Shown here: one piece after another, positions 1-8,493 of the stretch | Layout: each line of letters begins with the position of its first letter | Position numbering within the stretch: the first letter of the stretch is position 1 | Source: Deltaproteobacteria bacterium | GTDB taxonomy: Bacteria; UBA10199; JACPAL01 | Length of the DNA: 64,000 nucleotides | Assembly (NCBI GenBank): GCA_016180845.1 | Contig: JACPAK010000003.1 | Span: 1-64,000, forward strand | Direction: 5' to 3' | The notes under the pieces: model-generated | Databases searched by the model: none | What the model was told of the DNA's origin: nothing | Seen by the model: the letters and a program-made list of their open reading frames with translations, nothing else | Program-made: the position numbers and the translations under genes

Positions 1-597
1 CGCCACAAAACACAACGGATCGATTCCCTCCATTGCGCACGAGGCCCCCATGACACACCCCGATTTCGTCAACAGATCCAATGTCGTCAATGTCGTCTCG
101 GGCGTCGCATGGCAGGCGATTGATGTCGTGGTTCCTTCTTCTACAGAGGCCTCACAGTAGTTCCGGATGTCGTACTTACCCGCCTCATCGGTAAACTTTA
201 TATAAAACCTCGCCTTCCAGCTCGTTGTCGTCGCATCCGTCGGTTTCAAATCCTCCAGCACCGCCGCCAGTGTGTAATTCCCGCTCGTATCGGTCGTCGC
301 ATCCCCCAGATCCTCCCCCTCCAGTGTAAACACCTCGCCGGTGAGACCCGAACCGGCACTGTCGGCTGTTGCATTCTTCATCACGAGTCCTGCCACCAAT
401 GCCGAAGAGGAACTGGAAGGAATCGTCACCGTCCCGGTTACACTCACCGTCGACTTCGCCGCATCGGTCGTCGTCGTCCCCTCCTCTGAAGAGGTCTCCG
501 CCACACCACCACATCCCCAAATCCCGTTAAATGCAGAGGAGTATACAACACCCACGAGGGTCAAAAATGTTAAGACTCGAAACAACGACAGGAACAT
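1..597 (-). CDS. Lipoprotein-like exported protein, partial (paralogue of 3737-5839)
   Basis: About 199 N-terminal residues are visible; the 3' end lies beyond the window. I read the frame from the ATG at 597-595, which has an in-frame stop two codons upstream. A hydrophobic leader (MFLSLFRVLTFLTLVGVV) is followed by a lipobox-like WGCGG and a Thr/Ser-rich stretch. The mature part matches the gene at 3737-5839 almost block for block: FTLEGEDLG, LKPTDAT, SWKARFYIK, DIRNYCE and CAMEGIDPLC are shared. The first domain resembles a carboxypeptidase-regulatory or Ig-like fold (EGEDLGDATTDTSGNYTLAAV), so a cell-surface location is likely. The function is unknown. Confidence 0.75.
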   Translation of the reverse strand, partial: MFLSLFRVLTFLTLVGVVYSSAFNGIWGCGGVAETSSEEGTTTTDAAKSTVSVTGTVTIPSSSSSALVAGLVMKNATADSAGSGLTGEVFTLEGEDLGDATTDTSGNYTLAAVLEDLKPTDATTTSWKARFYIKFTDEAGKYDIRNYCEASVEEGTTTSIACHATPETTLTTLDLLTKSGCVMGASCAMEGIDPLCFVA

Positions 598-685
598 CGG
601 TCATTATAAAGAAGCAATAGGCATGCCAAGATTCCTCTTAAAAAAACCATTATAAATCAGAGTGATAACAGAACACCCTGATAGG

Positions 686-727
686 AAAGGGGTTCGAAAA
701 AACCCGTTTTTGTTAGGTTTTTGACAG
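686..727 (-). promoter_or_regulatory. Conserved element upstream of lipoprotein paralogue 1
   Basis: The minus strand reads CTGTCA, a T/A-rich stretch, GGGTTTTTT, then AACCCC and TTT. A closely similar block in the same orientation lies upstream of the paralogue at 3737-5839 (see 5965-6007). Here the element lies directly after the efp stop, so its GGGTT/AACCC hairpin followed by Ts could also end efp transcription. Conservation at both paralogues argues for a role in their expression. Nothing else is recognised between 598 and 730. Confidence 0.45.
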
Positions 728-730
728 TGA

Positions 731-1288
731 TCACACCCTCTCGAGGTACTCGTCAGTTCCGGTATCCACTCGCACAACATCCCCTGTCTTCACAAATGGG
801 GGAACCTTGACGGTGAGACCATTCTCGAGCTTGGCTGGTTTATAGGAAGCGGCGGCGGTCGCCCCCTTGACCGGAGGGTCGGTATCGACAACCTTGAGAT
901 CCATTGTCGCAGGGATCTCGATCCCAACAGGGGAGTCATCGTAGAAATCGACGGTCACCTTTGTATTGGGCTGGAGATAATGGACAGCAGAACCGAGTAT
1001 CTCGGCAGAAAGCGAAGACTGTTCATAATTGACCGAATCCATAAAGACATGATGGTCTCCCTCTTGATAGAGATACTCCATCTCCTTCGCCTCGAGTGTC
1101 GCCTTCTCCACAGAATCCTCAGAACGATAGCGGTAATTAAGTTTAATCCCATCTTTCAGTCGCTTCATCTCGACTTGCATCTTCCCGCGCTTATTTCCCT
1201 GGGTTAAATGTTGAATCGTCAAGACACGGCAGAGCTCTCCCTCATAGAGAATAATCATCCCAGCTCTGATTTGCGTTGCTTGAATCAT
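731..1288 (-). CDS. efp: Elongation factor P with atypical tip loop
   Basis: EF-P binds the ribosome between the P and E sites and relieves stalling at polyproline stretches. The 185 residues match the family length: an N-terminal KOW-like domain, then two OB domains, ending in the C-terminal signature region (VKVPPFVKTGDVVRVDTGT). In the domain I loop the usual PGKG, whose lysine is modified in E. coli-type EF-P, is replaced by QGNKRGK, so Asn32 or Lys33 sits near the tip. No modification enzyme (EpmA, EarP or YmfI type) is nearby. The ATG start has no clear Shine-Dalgarno. It is not obviously co-transcribed with its neighbours. Confidence 0.93.
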   Translation of the reverse strand: MIQATQIRAGMIILYEGELCRVLTIQHLTQGNKRGKMQVEMKRLKDGIKLNYRYRSEDSVEKATLEAKEMEYLYQEGDHHVFMDSVNYEQSSLSAEILGSAVHYLQPNTKVTVDFYDDSPVGIEIPATMDLKVVDTDPPVKGATAAASYKPAKLENGLTVKVPPFVKTGDVVRVDTGTDEYLERV

Positions 1289-1443
1289 AATATCGGGGGG
1301 CGACTACGTCGACTTCCCCCCCGCCACCCCCCACATGTATTCGCTCGCGCGAAGTGAATTCGACGCTCGCTTATGATACTTATTGCTTACCATAATTGCT
1401 CTATAGGGGATGATAGTGAAGGATTCAAGGAGTTCGTGAACTT

Positions 1444-1719
1444 TTATCTGCGGCCGGTCAATTCCTGATAGATTGTCTCTCGCGGCCCGATGGTCACAAT
1501 ATCAATAACCGTCGATTCTGGTAATCGATAAATAATCCGAAATCGTCCGACCCGAAGACTCCAGAGCCCCTCAAGCTCCGCATGAAGTGGTTTCCCCTCA
1601 TGAGGATTGTCTACAAGGGCCTCGAGACCACCCCTCACCTTTTGTTTGAGAGAAGGAGGAAGATGGGCAATCAAGGAAACCACTTCTGGAGGAATGCGAA
1701 GTCGACGATGAAGTAACAT
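1444..1719 (-). CDS. RelE/ParE-family toxin
   Basis: This 91-residue basic protein has the RelE/ParE fold signature: LPPSLKQKVRGGLEALVDNP, then a compact strand region (LEGLWSLRVGRFRIIYRL) and a terminal strand (VIDIVTIGPRETIY). RelE-type members cleave mRNA on the ribosome and ParE-type members poison gyrase; the sequence does not decide between them. It starts 6 bases after the stop of the Phd-type antitoxin gene, the usual antitoxin-first order, so the two are one operon. The toxin at 50608-50880 is of the same class and shares the WSLRVGxxRIIY core. Confidence 0.85.
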   Translation of the reverse strand: MLLHRRLRIPPEVVSLIAHLPPSLKQKVRGGLEALVDNPHEGKPLHAELEGLWSLRVGRFRIIYRLPESTVIDIVTIGPRETIYQELTGRR

Positions 1720-1725
1720 AGAGAC

Positions 1726-1995
1726 TTAGGAGTGAGTAGAACGGAATAATTCCTCAACACTATAGGTCTTCTTGACCTTCTTTAAGGCCTTGAGTCCCCT
1801 GCGAATCTCCTTCATAAAAGGCTTGTTGGCGCGTATCGCCTGGGTTTCCTGCCAGCTCTCATACTCATCACCGCTCACAATAACGGCCGCCACCTTGCCA
1901 TTTTTGGTAATCGTCACCACTTCATCACGTCCTTTGACCTGATCAACGAGTTCACTCAGTTTCATTTTAACTTCAGAAAGTGACAGTGTCTTCAT
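1726..1995 (-). CDS. Phd/YefM-family antitoxin
   Basis: 89 residues. The N-terminal half has the Phd/YefM DNA-binding fold (SLSEVKMKLSELVDQV, then VVTITKNGKVAAVIVSGDEYES). The C-terminal half is basic and helical and should wrap the toxin. Such antitoxins bind their own promoter and repress the pair, with the toxin acting as co-repressor. The divergent gene starting near 2109 shares the short upstream region, so the operator probably lies between 1996 and 2108. Confidence 0.87.
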   Translation of the reverse strand: MKTLSLSEVKMKLSELVDQVKGRDEVVTITKNGKVAAVIVSGDEYESWQETQAIRANKPFMKEIRRGLKALKKVKKTYSVEELFRSTHS

Positions 1996-2108
1996 AAGTC
2001 CTCAATTCTGGTCGACTAGAATTCAGGTCTATCGTGAGCTTCTCGAGTCGTTTTGTCAATCTGCTTTTTTTCTGGCCTACTCTCCAAAAAAACATTATCA
2101 ACCGATCC

Positions 2109-3206
2109 ATGAATCGGATAACTCGGGGAGGGGAACTTCTTCTTTTTTTTATTGCCCTGACCTTTTCAATCAAGAATGCCGAGGCGGTTCCCTACTTCGC
2201 CGTCATCGCGAACACGCAATGCAGTCATTGCCACATCAATCCGACCGGTGGGGGGATGAGGAGCTCGCATGGGGTTGGGCTTTATAGCGAGTTTGCCCTC
2301 AAAAAAACAGCTCACCTTTTCGATAATAAATTCAAGGGTCAGATCAATCCATATATCGGGATCGGTGGCGACATCCGGCTTCAGCACCTATCGACCATCG
2401 AAACGCCGCGTGCCAATAACATCACGATTCCCTGGGGGGCCCTTTATCTTCGAGCCGACCCGATCAAATATTTTACCTTCTACACCGATACCGATCTCGC
2501 AAACCTCACGAGCCGCGAGATCTACGGGATGATCCATAATGGGATGATCTCAGACCACGACATCCCGACAAAACTCTGGCTGAAAGCGGGACGGATCAAT
2601 CTCCCGTACGGCCTTCGACTCCCCGATGACAGCTCTTTTATCCGAAGCGATCTTGGGTTTACCTTTGCTGGCCAGGACCTCGGTGTCGAAGTGGGAGCAG
2701 AGCCGGGACCGTTCCGGTTGGCGCTCGCTGTCACCAATGGTGTCGGTGGTGGTGCCGGTGACGACAATGGCAAGAAGGCATTCACCTGGTTTTCCGAATG
2801 GCATCGAAAAATTTTCAGGGCCGGTGGTTCCTTTTTCTACAACGACAGTCTGGTCTCCCGAACACTCTCCGGTGGGATTCATTCCGCCCTTCATCTTTGG
2901 AAATTCGCGATCCTCGGTGAGATTGATCTCCAAAGGGTCCGGACAAACGTCGTTAATCTCTCACGAACCGTTTATGTCGGTTATGGTGAGATTGACTATG
3001 AGCTGACGCAAGGGCTGTTTCTGAAGGGGGCTTATGATGCGATCGATGATAATTTGAGAGGATCGGGGCTTCATCATCGGGTTAGCGGAGGGTTGGAGAT
3101 TTTTCCGATCCCGTTTCTGGAGGTAGATTTGTTGTATCGGATGCGACTTGGTAATGGGGCACTTGGGGATGATCAGATTATGGGGATATTTCATGCATTT
3201 TTTTAG
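2109..3206 (+). CDS. Outer-membrane beta-barrel protein with N-terminal heme c motif
   Basis: From the ATG at 2109 the product is 365 residues; an ATG at 2034 is possible but puts 25 residues before the signal peptide. The leader (LLLFFIALTFSIKNAEA) is followed by PYFA and a CSHCH heme-binding motif with HINPTGGG. The rest alternates polar and aromatic residues in strands (GALYLRADPIKYFTFYTDTD; LWLKAGRINLPYGLRLPDD) and ends in Phe, as outer-membrane barrels do. The layout suggests a porin-like protein with one covalently bound heme near the periplasmic end. The heme lipoprotein gene follows directly, so the two may act in electron transfer at the outer membrane. Exact partners are unknown. 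Confidence 0.7.
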   Translation: MNRITRGGELLLFFIALTFSIKNAEAVPYFAVIANTQCSHCHINPTGGGMRSSHGVGLYSEFALKKTAHLFDNKFKGQINPYIGIGGDIRLQHLSTIETPRANNITIPWGALYLRADPIKYFTFYTDTDLANLTSREIYGMIHNGMISDHDIPTKLWLKAGRINLPYGLRLPDDSSFIRSDLGFTFAGQDLGVEVGAEPGPFRLALAVTNGVGGGAGDDNGKKAFTWFSEWHRKIFRAGGSFFYNDSLVSRTLSGGIHSALHLWKFAILGEIDLQRVRTNVVNLSRTVYVGYGEIDYELTQGLFLKGAYDAIDDNLRGSGLHHRVSGGLEIFPIPFLEVDLLYRMRLGNGALGDDQIMGIFHAFF

Positions 3207-3693
3207 ACAAAATCCCCCCTTGCCCCCCTTTGTCAAAGGGGGGTTGGGGGGATTTAAAAAAATAAAAATTCTCCTGATATTATTTCTTTGGCTCATGTTT
3301 CTCGCCTGCGGCGGAGATGAGGCAGAAGACGATTTGACGCCTACCGACCCAGGCACTGCGGGGGGCGGATCAACCCTTTCAGCCACCCTTTCCAGCATCC
3401 AGACCAACATCTTCACGCCGACCTGCGCCACTTCCGGCTGTCATAGTGACGGAAGCGCCTCTGCAGGGCTTATCTTGACCGACGGGAATTCCTTTTCGAA
3501 TCTGGTCAATGTCACCAGCACAGAAGACTCATCCCAACTTCGGGTGAAACCGGGTGAGCCTGACAATAGTTACCTCGTGAAGAAGATTGAAGGGAATGCC
3601 GGGACACGAATGCCACGAGGAAGCTCACCTCTTTCTTCGAGCGAGACTCAGGCGATTCGTGATTGGATCTCTAACGGCGCCGAAAATAACTAG
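3193..3693 (+). CDS. Heme-binding lipoprotein with CX4CH motif
   Basis: After a hydrophobic segment (KIKILLILFLWLMFLACGG) a lipobox Cys is followed by an acidic linker. A cytochrome-like domain comes next: FTPTCATSGCH, a CX4CH heme motif, then the family ending RMPRGSSPL and IRDWISNGA. Such domains occur in deltaproteobacterial and planctomycete c-type proteins. The start is uncertain. No ATG lies between the palindrome at 3210-3255 and the signal segment, so translation apparently starts before it (ATG at 3193, overlapping the upstream gene) and the palindrome is read as NPPLPPFVKGGLGGF. The palindrome may therefore have altered the original start. The gene is probably co-transcribed with 2109-3206. 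Confidence 0.65.
   Translation: MHFFRQNPPLPPFVKGGLGGFKKIKILLILFLWLMFLACGGDEAEDDLTPTDPGTAGGGSTLSATLSSIQTNIFTPTCATSGCHSDGSASAGLILTDGNSFSNLVNVTSTEDSSQLRVKPGEPDNSYLVKKIEGNAGTRMPRGSSPLSSSETQAIRDWISNGAENN
3210..3255. repeat. Nested palindrome of the CCCCCTTTG/CAAAGGGGG type
   Basis: Nested inverted repeats: AAATCCCCCC pairs with GGGGGGATTT on the outside, and CCCCCCTTT with AAAGGGGGG inside around a GTC loop. The element sits 3 bases after the stop of the barrel gene and is read through in the N-terminus of the lipoprotein gene. This element type is common in environmental bacterial genomes. A related copy lies inside ligA at 18852-18872. Confidence 0.8.
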
Positions 3694-3736
3694 TCCTGAA
3701 CCTGCCTGCTGTGAGCCTGTCGAACTAGTCGAAGGA

Positions 3737-5839
3737 TCAGGGCGTCGCACAGCTCGCATTCCCAAACGTCTGAACACAGCTCGCCCCGACTGTGTTGCTT
3801 CCAACCATATTCGTGCAGGTTCCTGATTGAACCGTCATCGTAATCGTAAAGCCGCTGCATCCGAAAGGTGATAGGGCACCCGTCACTGTATTGGCCGATG
3901 CGAAGGTACAGCCAGCCGTTGTCGTCGTACTGCTTGTTGTCCCGCTAAAGGTATTCCCCGATTTAGGCCCGGAATAACCACCGGAGGACCATGAGTTATC
4001 CGCTTGGGTAATGGTTGTAAATTGCATCGCCATGCTATTCGCTGTGGCAGCACAGGTATTGGCTGTTAGAGAGCCGGTCGTCAAAGTAAAGGAGCTTGGC
4101 AGATTATTCGAGGCACAGGCACCTGCGGTGCAGATCCCTAAACTGCACTGTGCAGCAACAGAACAAACTTCAGCAACCTGACCTTGACCGAGCGGAGTAC
4201 AGCGTCGCGCTGAAGTTGTTCCACCGCAATAGCTGGAGCTGCACTCTAAGTTGGCGGTACAGGTCTCAGCATTTGCCTTACTGGTGGTGGTTGTTGCCGT
4301 CGTTGTCCCAGTCGAATAGCAGGCAAGCCTTGTCGCATCCGTCGTCGCGGTACTGAGACAGGTGTCGACCGTGCTTGTCCCGGTCGCCGTGATCGTGGCC
4401 AGATTACTCGTAAATGTGGCATCGGCCTTCGTCGGATCGTAGGCCGCCCCTTGAGACCCGATGTTTGCATCAAACAAGGTATTGGTTCGACTGATCGCCT
4501 CAGCACTCCCGGCCGCTGTCCCAATCCCCTTGTCCTTGAACGTATCTCCCCACGACTCCCCCAAACTTCTTAACTTGCCAGCATCAGTCGTCCCCCCGAT
4601 CGCATCAAGCGTACTCTTCATCTTATCAAACACATTCTGTAACGTCCCATTCGCATCGACAAAACCACACGCCAGCGGGTCCATCCCGCACCCTGCTAAT
4701 GTCCCGACCAACGCCTCCGGTTTAAACTTCGAAAGATCACAACTCCCGGAAGGACAGTACTGAGACAGCGTCGCGAGAAGCGTCTTGTCCAAATTTGTCG
4801 TCTTCTTCATCGTCTCGAGCTCAGAGCCATCCTTCGCATTCGCGTAGATCGCTGCGAGTTTCGAGGTATACGTCGGATTCTTCTTGCATAACTCACAGGC
4901 CGATCCCGTCTCCCCCTCCGAAATCGCCTTGATCTCCAGGGTCAGGCTCGCTGACTTTCCTGATCCCCCCGCAATGTTCGTATAAAAAATGTCCCGAAGC
5001 GTCGAGGCTGCTGTCGCACCAGTTGAATATTTTGAAGAAATATCCGAACCAACACCGCATGTCGTCAACTGATCCCCCGTCAGACTCCCAGCTTGCGCTG
5101 CCGCCATCATCGCCTCCGCTGAGGCGAAACCGAGCGCTCCAGGGGTTGTCGCCGCCATACACTGCCTCGCCACCTCCTTCACCGCACCGACATCATCCTG
5201 AACCCCAGTCCCGGTCGTCGGATTCGCATCCTTATAAGTCTTCTTCTGCAATTCCACATAACAGAGTGGATCGATCCCCTCCATCGCACACGATGCCCCA
5301 ATCTGACACCCTGACTTGGATAAAAGATCGGCCACAGTCAGTGTCGTCTCGGTATCGGCATCACAGGTGATCGAGGTCGTCGTCCCCTCCTCGACCGTCG
5401 TCTCGCAGTAGTTCCGGATATCGAACTTCCCTGTCGAATCGGTACACTTGATATAAAATCGCGCCTTCCAGCTCGTAGAAGTCGCATCCGTCGGTTTTAA
5501 AGAAGAAACCACGGCGGCCAATGTATAGGCCCCGTTTGCATCAACCGTCACCTCCCCCAGATCTTCCCCCTCCAATGTAAACGCCTCACAGGTCATCCCG
5601 ACCGCCGCTGACGGCGTGTCCGACGCCGCATACTTTATCCCAAGCGTTGAAAGCGCTGATGCCGAGGTTGCAGGGGCGGAGATCGTTCCGGTGAGATTGA
5701 CGGTGGGTGCCGCAGCATCGGTCGTTTCCGTGGCACCTCTCGTGGCACTTCCACATCCGAATTGCGTCCAGAAGAGGGGGGATATAAAGAAGAAAGAAAC
5801 GATCATCAAAACCAAGATTTTAATTTTAATGGATCCCAT
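3737..5839 (-). CDS. Large lipoprotein-like surface protein, Cys-rich C-terminus
   Basis: 700 residues from the ATG at 5839, chosen because GGGAGG lies just upstream; an ATG eight codons earlier is less likely. A leader (IKIKILVLMIVSFFFISPLF) leads to a GCGSA lipobox-like site. An Ig- or carboxypeptidase-regulatory-like domain follows (FTLEGEDLGEVTVDANGAYT), then a long Thr/Ala/Ser-rich middle. Near the C-terminus is a six-or-more-Cys module (CTANLECSSSYCGG, CTPLGQGQVAEVCSVAAQCS) and a final Thr/Ser-rich beta domain. It is a paralogue of the gene cut at position 1. It is probably exposed on the cell surface; the function is unknown. Confidence 0.72.
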   Translation of the reverse strand: MGSIKIKILVLMIVSFFFISPLFWTQFGCGSATRGATETTDAAAPTVNLTGTISAPATSASALSTLGIKYAASDTPSAAVGMTCEAFTLEGEDLGEVTVDANGAYTLAAVVSSLKPTDATSTSWKARFYIKCTDSTGKFDIRNYCETTVEEGTTTSITCDADTETTLTVADLLSKSGCQIGASCAMEGIDPLCYVELQKKTYKDANPTTGTGVQDDVGAVKEVARQCMAATTPGALGFASAEAMMAAAQAGSLTGDQLTTCGVGSDISSKYSTGATAASTLRDIFYTNIAGGSGKSASLTLEIKAISEGETGSACELCKKNPTYTSKLAAIYANAKDGSELETMKKTTNLDKTLLATLSQYCPSGSCDLSKFKPEALVGTLAGCGMDPLACGFVDANGTLQNVFDKMKSTLDAIGGTTDAGKLRSLGESWGDTFKDKGIGTAAGSAEAISRTNTLFDANIGSQGAAYDPTKADATFTSNLATITATGTSTVDTCLSTATTDATRLACYSTGTTTATTTTSKANAETCTANLECSSSYCGGTTSARRCTPLGQGQVAEVCSVAAQCSLGICTAGACASNNLPSSFTLTTGSLTANTCAATANSMAMQFTTITQADNSWSSGGYSGPKSGNTFSGTTSSTTTTAGCTFASANTVTGALSPFGCSGFTITMTVQSGTCTNMVGSNTVGASCVQTFGNASCATP

Positions 5840-5964
5840 GACTGCCCTCCCTGCCCCAACCATTAGTTTTTTAGTTTCCCACCCCTAAACCCAGCAAGAT
5901 TCATTCCAGAAAAATAGAAAATTAATAGACTGATATCATTCATCTTTTTTTGATTGGAAAGAAT

Positions 5965-6007
5965 AAAGGGGGTATAAAAAAACCCTTTTCTAACAAAAAA
6001 ATGACGG
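5965..6007 (-). promoter_or_regulatory. Conserved element upstream of lipoprotein paralogue 2
   Basis: The minus strand reads CCGTCA, a T-rich run, GTTAG, then GGGTTTTTTT, ATACCCCC and TTT. It parallels the block at 686-727. It lies about 125 bases before the gene's start codon, too far for a simple core promoter, so it may be an upstream regulatory site. The rest of 5840-6045 is AT-rich without other recognised signals. Confidence 0.4.
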
Positions 6008-6045
6008 TATAACGATTCCTCTCACATCTAAATGGGGAGGTCTCA

Positions 6046-8370
6046 ATGAAACGAATTAAAAAAATCGGAATGATCGTCGGAGGGACTCTCTTCCTCTTGA
6101 TCGCCACTATCGTGATCCTTCCCTTTGTGATCGACGTGAATCACTTCAAGGATCCGATCATCCAGAAGGTCGAGGAGAATATTAATGGCAAGGTCCATCT
6201 CGATCGAATCGGACTCAAGCTTTTCCCTTTTATCGGACTTCGGCTTGAAAAATTGGCGGTCACGAATCTCCCCGACTCTCCCTTCAAAGACTCTCCTGTG
6301 GTCAAACTGGGGGAACTTGATTTCAAGATCCATCTGAAAAGCATTCTCAAGAAAAAGATCATCGTCACCCTCCTCCTGAATCAACCTGAAATCCAGTTTA
6401 TCAAAACAGCAGAAGGCTCAAATATTGATGCCCTGATCAAGAAAAAGGAGACGGCCCCGGGTCCCCCTGTAGAAGCACCACCACCGGAACCGAAACCGAC
6501 TGAGGAGGTCAAAAAAGCCCCCCCACAACTCCCTGCGGAGCTGATCATCGAGGAGATCAGCATAAAAGAGGGATCACTACTCTTTGACGATCGTGTCGCC
6601 CAAAAACCACCGCTAAAGGTTGGCGGCTTTCGACTTCGGATTACGAATGCGGTCCTGACCGACACGAGCAAGCCGATCGGGATCGATCTCGGCATGAGAC
6701 TCTTTGACCAGGAAAAAGAAAACTTGGCCTTTCAGGCCGAGGTCGCTGTCGATCAGGTCAAGAAGAATGCAACGCTCAAGGATGGAAAATTGACTGTTGC
6801 CGGCTCTCCGATCCTGATGAATCTCGTCGTGGAAGATTTCGAAAAGGAACAAAAGGTCGATGCGACACTCTCCGCACCTGCCTTCGCCATGAATTCGGTC
6901 TACTCGCTTGTCCCCGATGCCAAAAAATCTCTCCCACCGGGGACCAAGTTCGAGGGCTCTCTCACACTCGATGTCTCAGCGAAAGGAACCCCGAAGAATA
7001 TCGACTTGAAGACATCGCTCGATCTCAAACAGGCATCGATCGTCTACGGCCCTCTTTTTTCAAAACCGGCCGGTTCGACACTCGATGCCTCCATTGCGGT
7101 GAACTACACGCCGGAAAAGGTGACGATTCAGACACTCGCCTTCCACCTCCTTTCTGCAGCGCTCACAGGAGACGGAAGTCTCGGAATGACAGGAACACAA
7201 GAAGTCGCGATCAACTTAAAAACCAATCCACTCAATCTGAAGGAATTGATCGGCCTCTCACCCGCGAACAAGGCATTGAATGTGGACGGATCCCTCCAGC
7301 TCGGTCTGTCGGCCGCAGGCCCCACAAAACCAAAACCGGACGTCGCGATCTCCGGAAACCTCTCTTCGGAAAAGCTGAGTTATGAAAAATTTACACTGAC
7401 CTCACTCACAAGCTCTTTTTCCTTCGCGAATCAAGTCGCGAATCTGAAAGAGCTCGCCTTCACCCTCTTCGAGGGGAGATTTTCAGGGACTGCCGTCGTT
7501 GATATGAAAAACCCGAAGCAGATGGGGTGGGATTCGACACTGAAGGTCGAGGGGATGAATATCGACATGGCGCTCACACAAGTCGCTTCATTGCCTGATG
7601 TGTTAACCGGGAAGGGGAATGTCGATGTTGTTCTGAAAGGATCCGGAACCAAACCGGAAGAGATCAAAAAGACAGTCTCCGGCACCATCGGCCTCGCCTT
7701 GAATGACGGCGAGCTGAAGGCGGTTAATCTTGGGCCAGCAATCTTCTCGGAAAATTTATTAAGCGGAATGGACAAACTTGGCCAAATTTCCGGAGGGAAA
7801 TTTGGTCAGCCCGGTTTTGTGCAAAATCTGCAGAGCACCCCCTACCAACATCTTGCGATGAACATGACGATTCAGGATGGGAAGATCCAGATCTCCAAAT
7901 TTGATCTGACTCACACGGAGAACCAGATTGAGATGGGTGGGAACATGGATCTCGATCTCAAACTCGACCTCGCCGGGAAATATATCCTCTCGAAGCCGGC
8001 CACGGAGGCGTGGATCACAAACGAAAAGGTCCGTCCCTACGTCACCGATTCGGAAGGGCGTTTCTTAATTCCGTTCAAGATTTCCGGTGAACTGAAGAGC
8101 CCGACGATCTCGCCTGACTTCGCCTATGTCAATGAGATGGTCGCGAAGGCGGTCTCCTCGGCCGCCACTGATGAACTGAAGCGCCGCGCCGCCGAAGAGG
8201 CCGATAAAGCCAAGAAGGTCGCTGAAGAGAAGGCAAAGGCAGCTGCAGATCGCGCCAAACAAGAGGCAGCGGCAGCCCAGTCACGCGCGGAAGAAGAGGC
8301 GAAGAAAAAAGCCCAAGAGGCGGCACCAAAACCGGCCGATGTGGGAGAAAAATTGAAAAAGTTGTTTTAG
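6046..8370 (+). CDS. AsmA-family protein
   Basis: 774 residues with a single N-terminal membrane anchor (IGMIVGGTLFLLIATIVILP). It is followed by the AsmA signature (VDVNHFKDPIIQKVEENINGKV reads through to GLKLFPFIGLRLEKLAV). AsmA-like proteins form long beta bridges across the periplasm and take part in lipid transport and outer-membrane assembly. The C-terminal region has the second conserved AsmA block (GTIGLALNDGELKAVNLGP). The last 70 residues are an Ala/Lys/Glu-rich coiled coil, unusual for the family. A Pro-rich charged insert lies around residues 140-165. GGAGG lies about 7 bases before the ATG. The gene stands alone between divergent and same-strand neighbours. Confidence 0.88.
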   Translation: MKRIKKIGMIVGGTLFLLIATIVILPFVIDVNHFKDPIIQKVEENINGKVHLDRIGLKLFPFIGLRLEKLAVTNLPDSPFKDSPVVKLGELDFKIHLKSILKKKIIVTLLLNQPEIQFIKTAEGSNIDALIKKKETAPGPPVEAPPPEPKPTEEVKKAPPQLPAELIIEEISIKEGSLLFDDRVAQKPPLKVGGFRLRITNAVLTDTSKPIGIDLGMRLFDQEKENLAFQAEVAVDQVKKNATLKDGKLTVAGSPILMNLVVEDFEKEQKVDATLSAPAFAMNSVYSLVPDAKKSLPPGTKFEGSLTLDVSAKGTPKNIDLKTSLDLKQASIVYGPLFSKPAGSTLDASIAVNYTPEKVTIQTLAFHLLSAALTGDGSLGMTGTQEVAINLKTNPLNLKELIGLSPANKALNVDGSLQLGLSAAGPTKPKPDVAISGNLSSEKLSYEKFTLTSLTSSFSFANQVANLKELAFTLFEGRFSGTAVVDMKNPKQMGWDSTLKVEGMNIDMALTQVASLPDVLTGKGNVDVVLKGSGTKPEEIKKTVSGTIGLALNDGELKAVNLGPAIFSENLLSGMDKLGQISGGKFGQPGFVQNLQSTPYQHLAMNMTIQDGKIQISKFDLTHTENQIEMGGNMDLDLKLDLAGKYILSKPATEAWITNEKVRPYVTDSEGRFLIPFKISGELKSPTISPDFAYVNEMVAKAVSSAATDELKRRAAEEADKAKKVAEEKAKAAADRAKQEAAAAQSRAEEEAKKKAQEAAPKPADVGEKLKKLF

Positions 8371-8493
8371 GAGCTATGTACACTACTGGATTACAAAAAT
8401 CAGAAAGTTTTCTTGTAACTTATCTCTTAATCTTTTACCATTTCCACGCAGGTTTAGAGGGACAAATATGAAGCATCGACTCCGGAGGCAAGT

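Noticed and set aside
185-520. Cys/Gly/Asp-rich 111-residue minus-strand reading frame
   Set aside because: It is a shadow of the lipoprotein gene read in another frame; the true frame from 597 matches the paralogue at 3737-5839.
3705-3740. CCTGTCGAACTAGTCGAAGG as terminator between convergent genes
   Set aside because: It resembles a widespread GAGCCTGTCGAAG-type repeat but the stem is imperfect and no T-run follows, so a terminator call is not supported.
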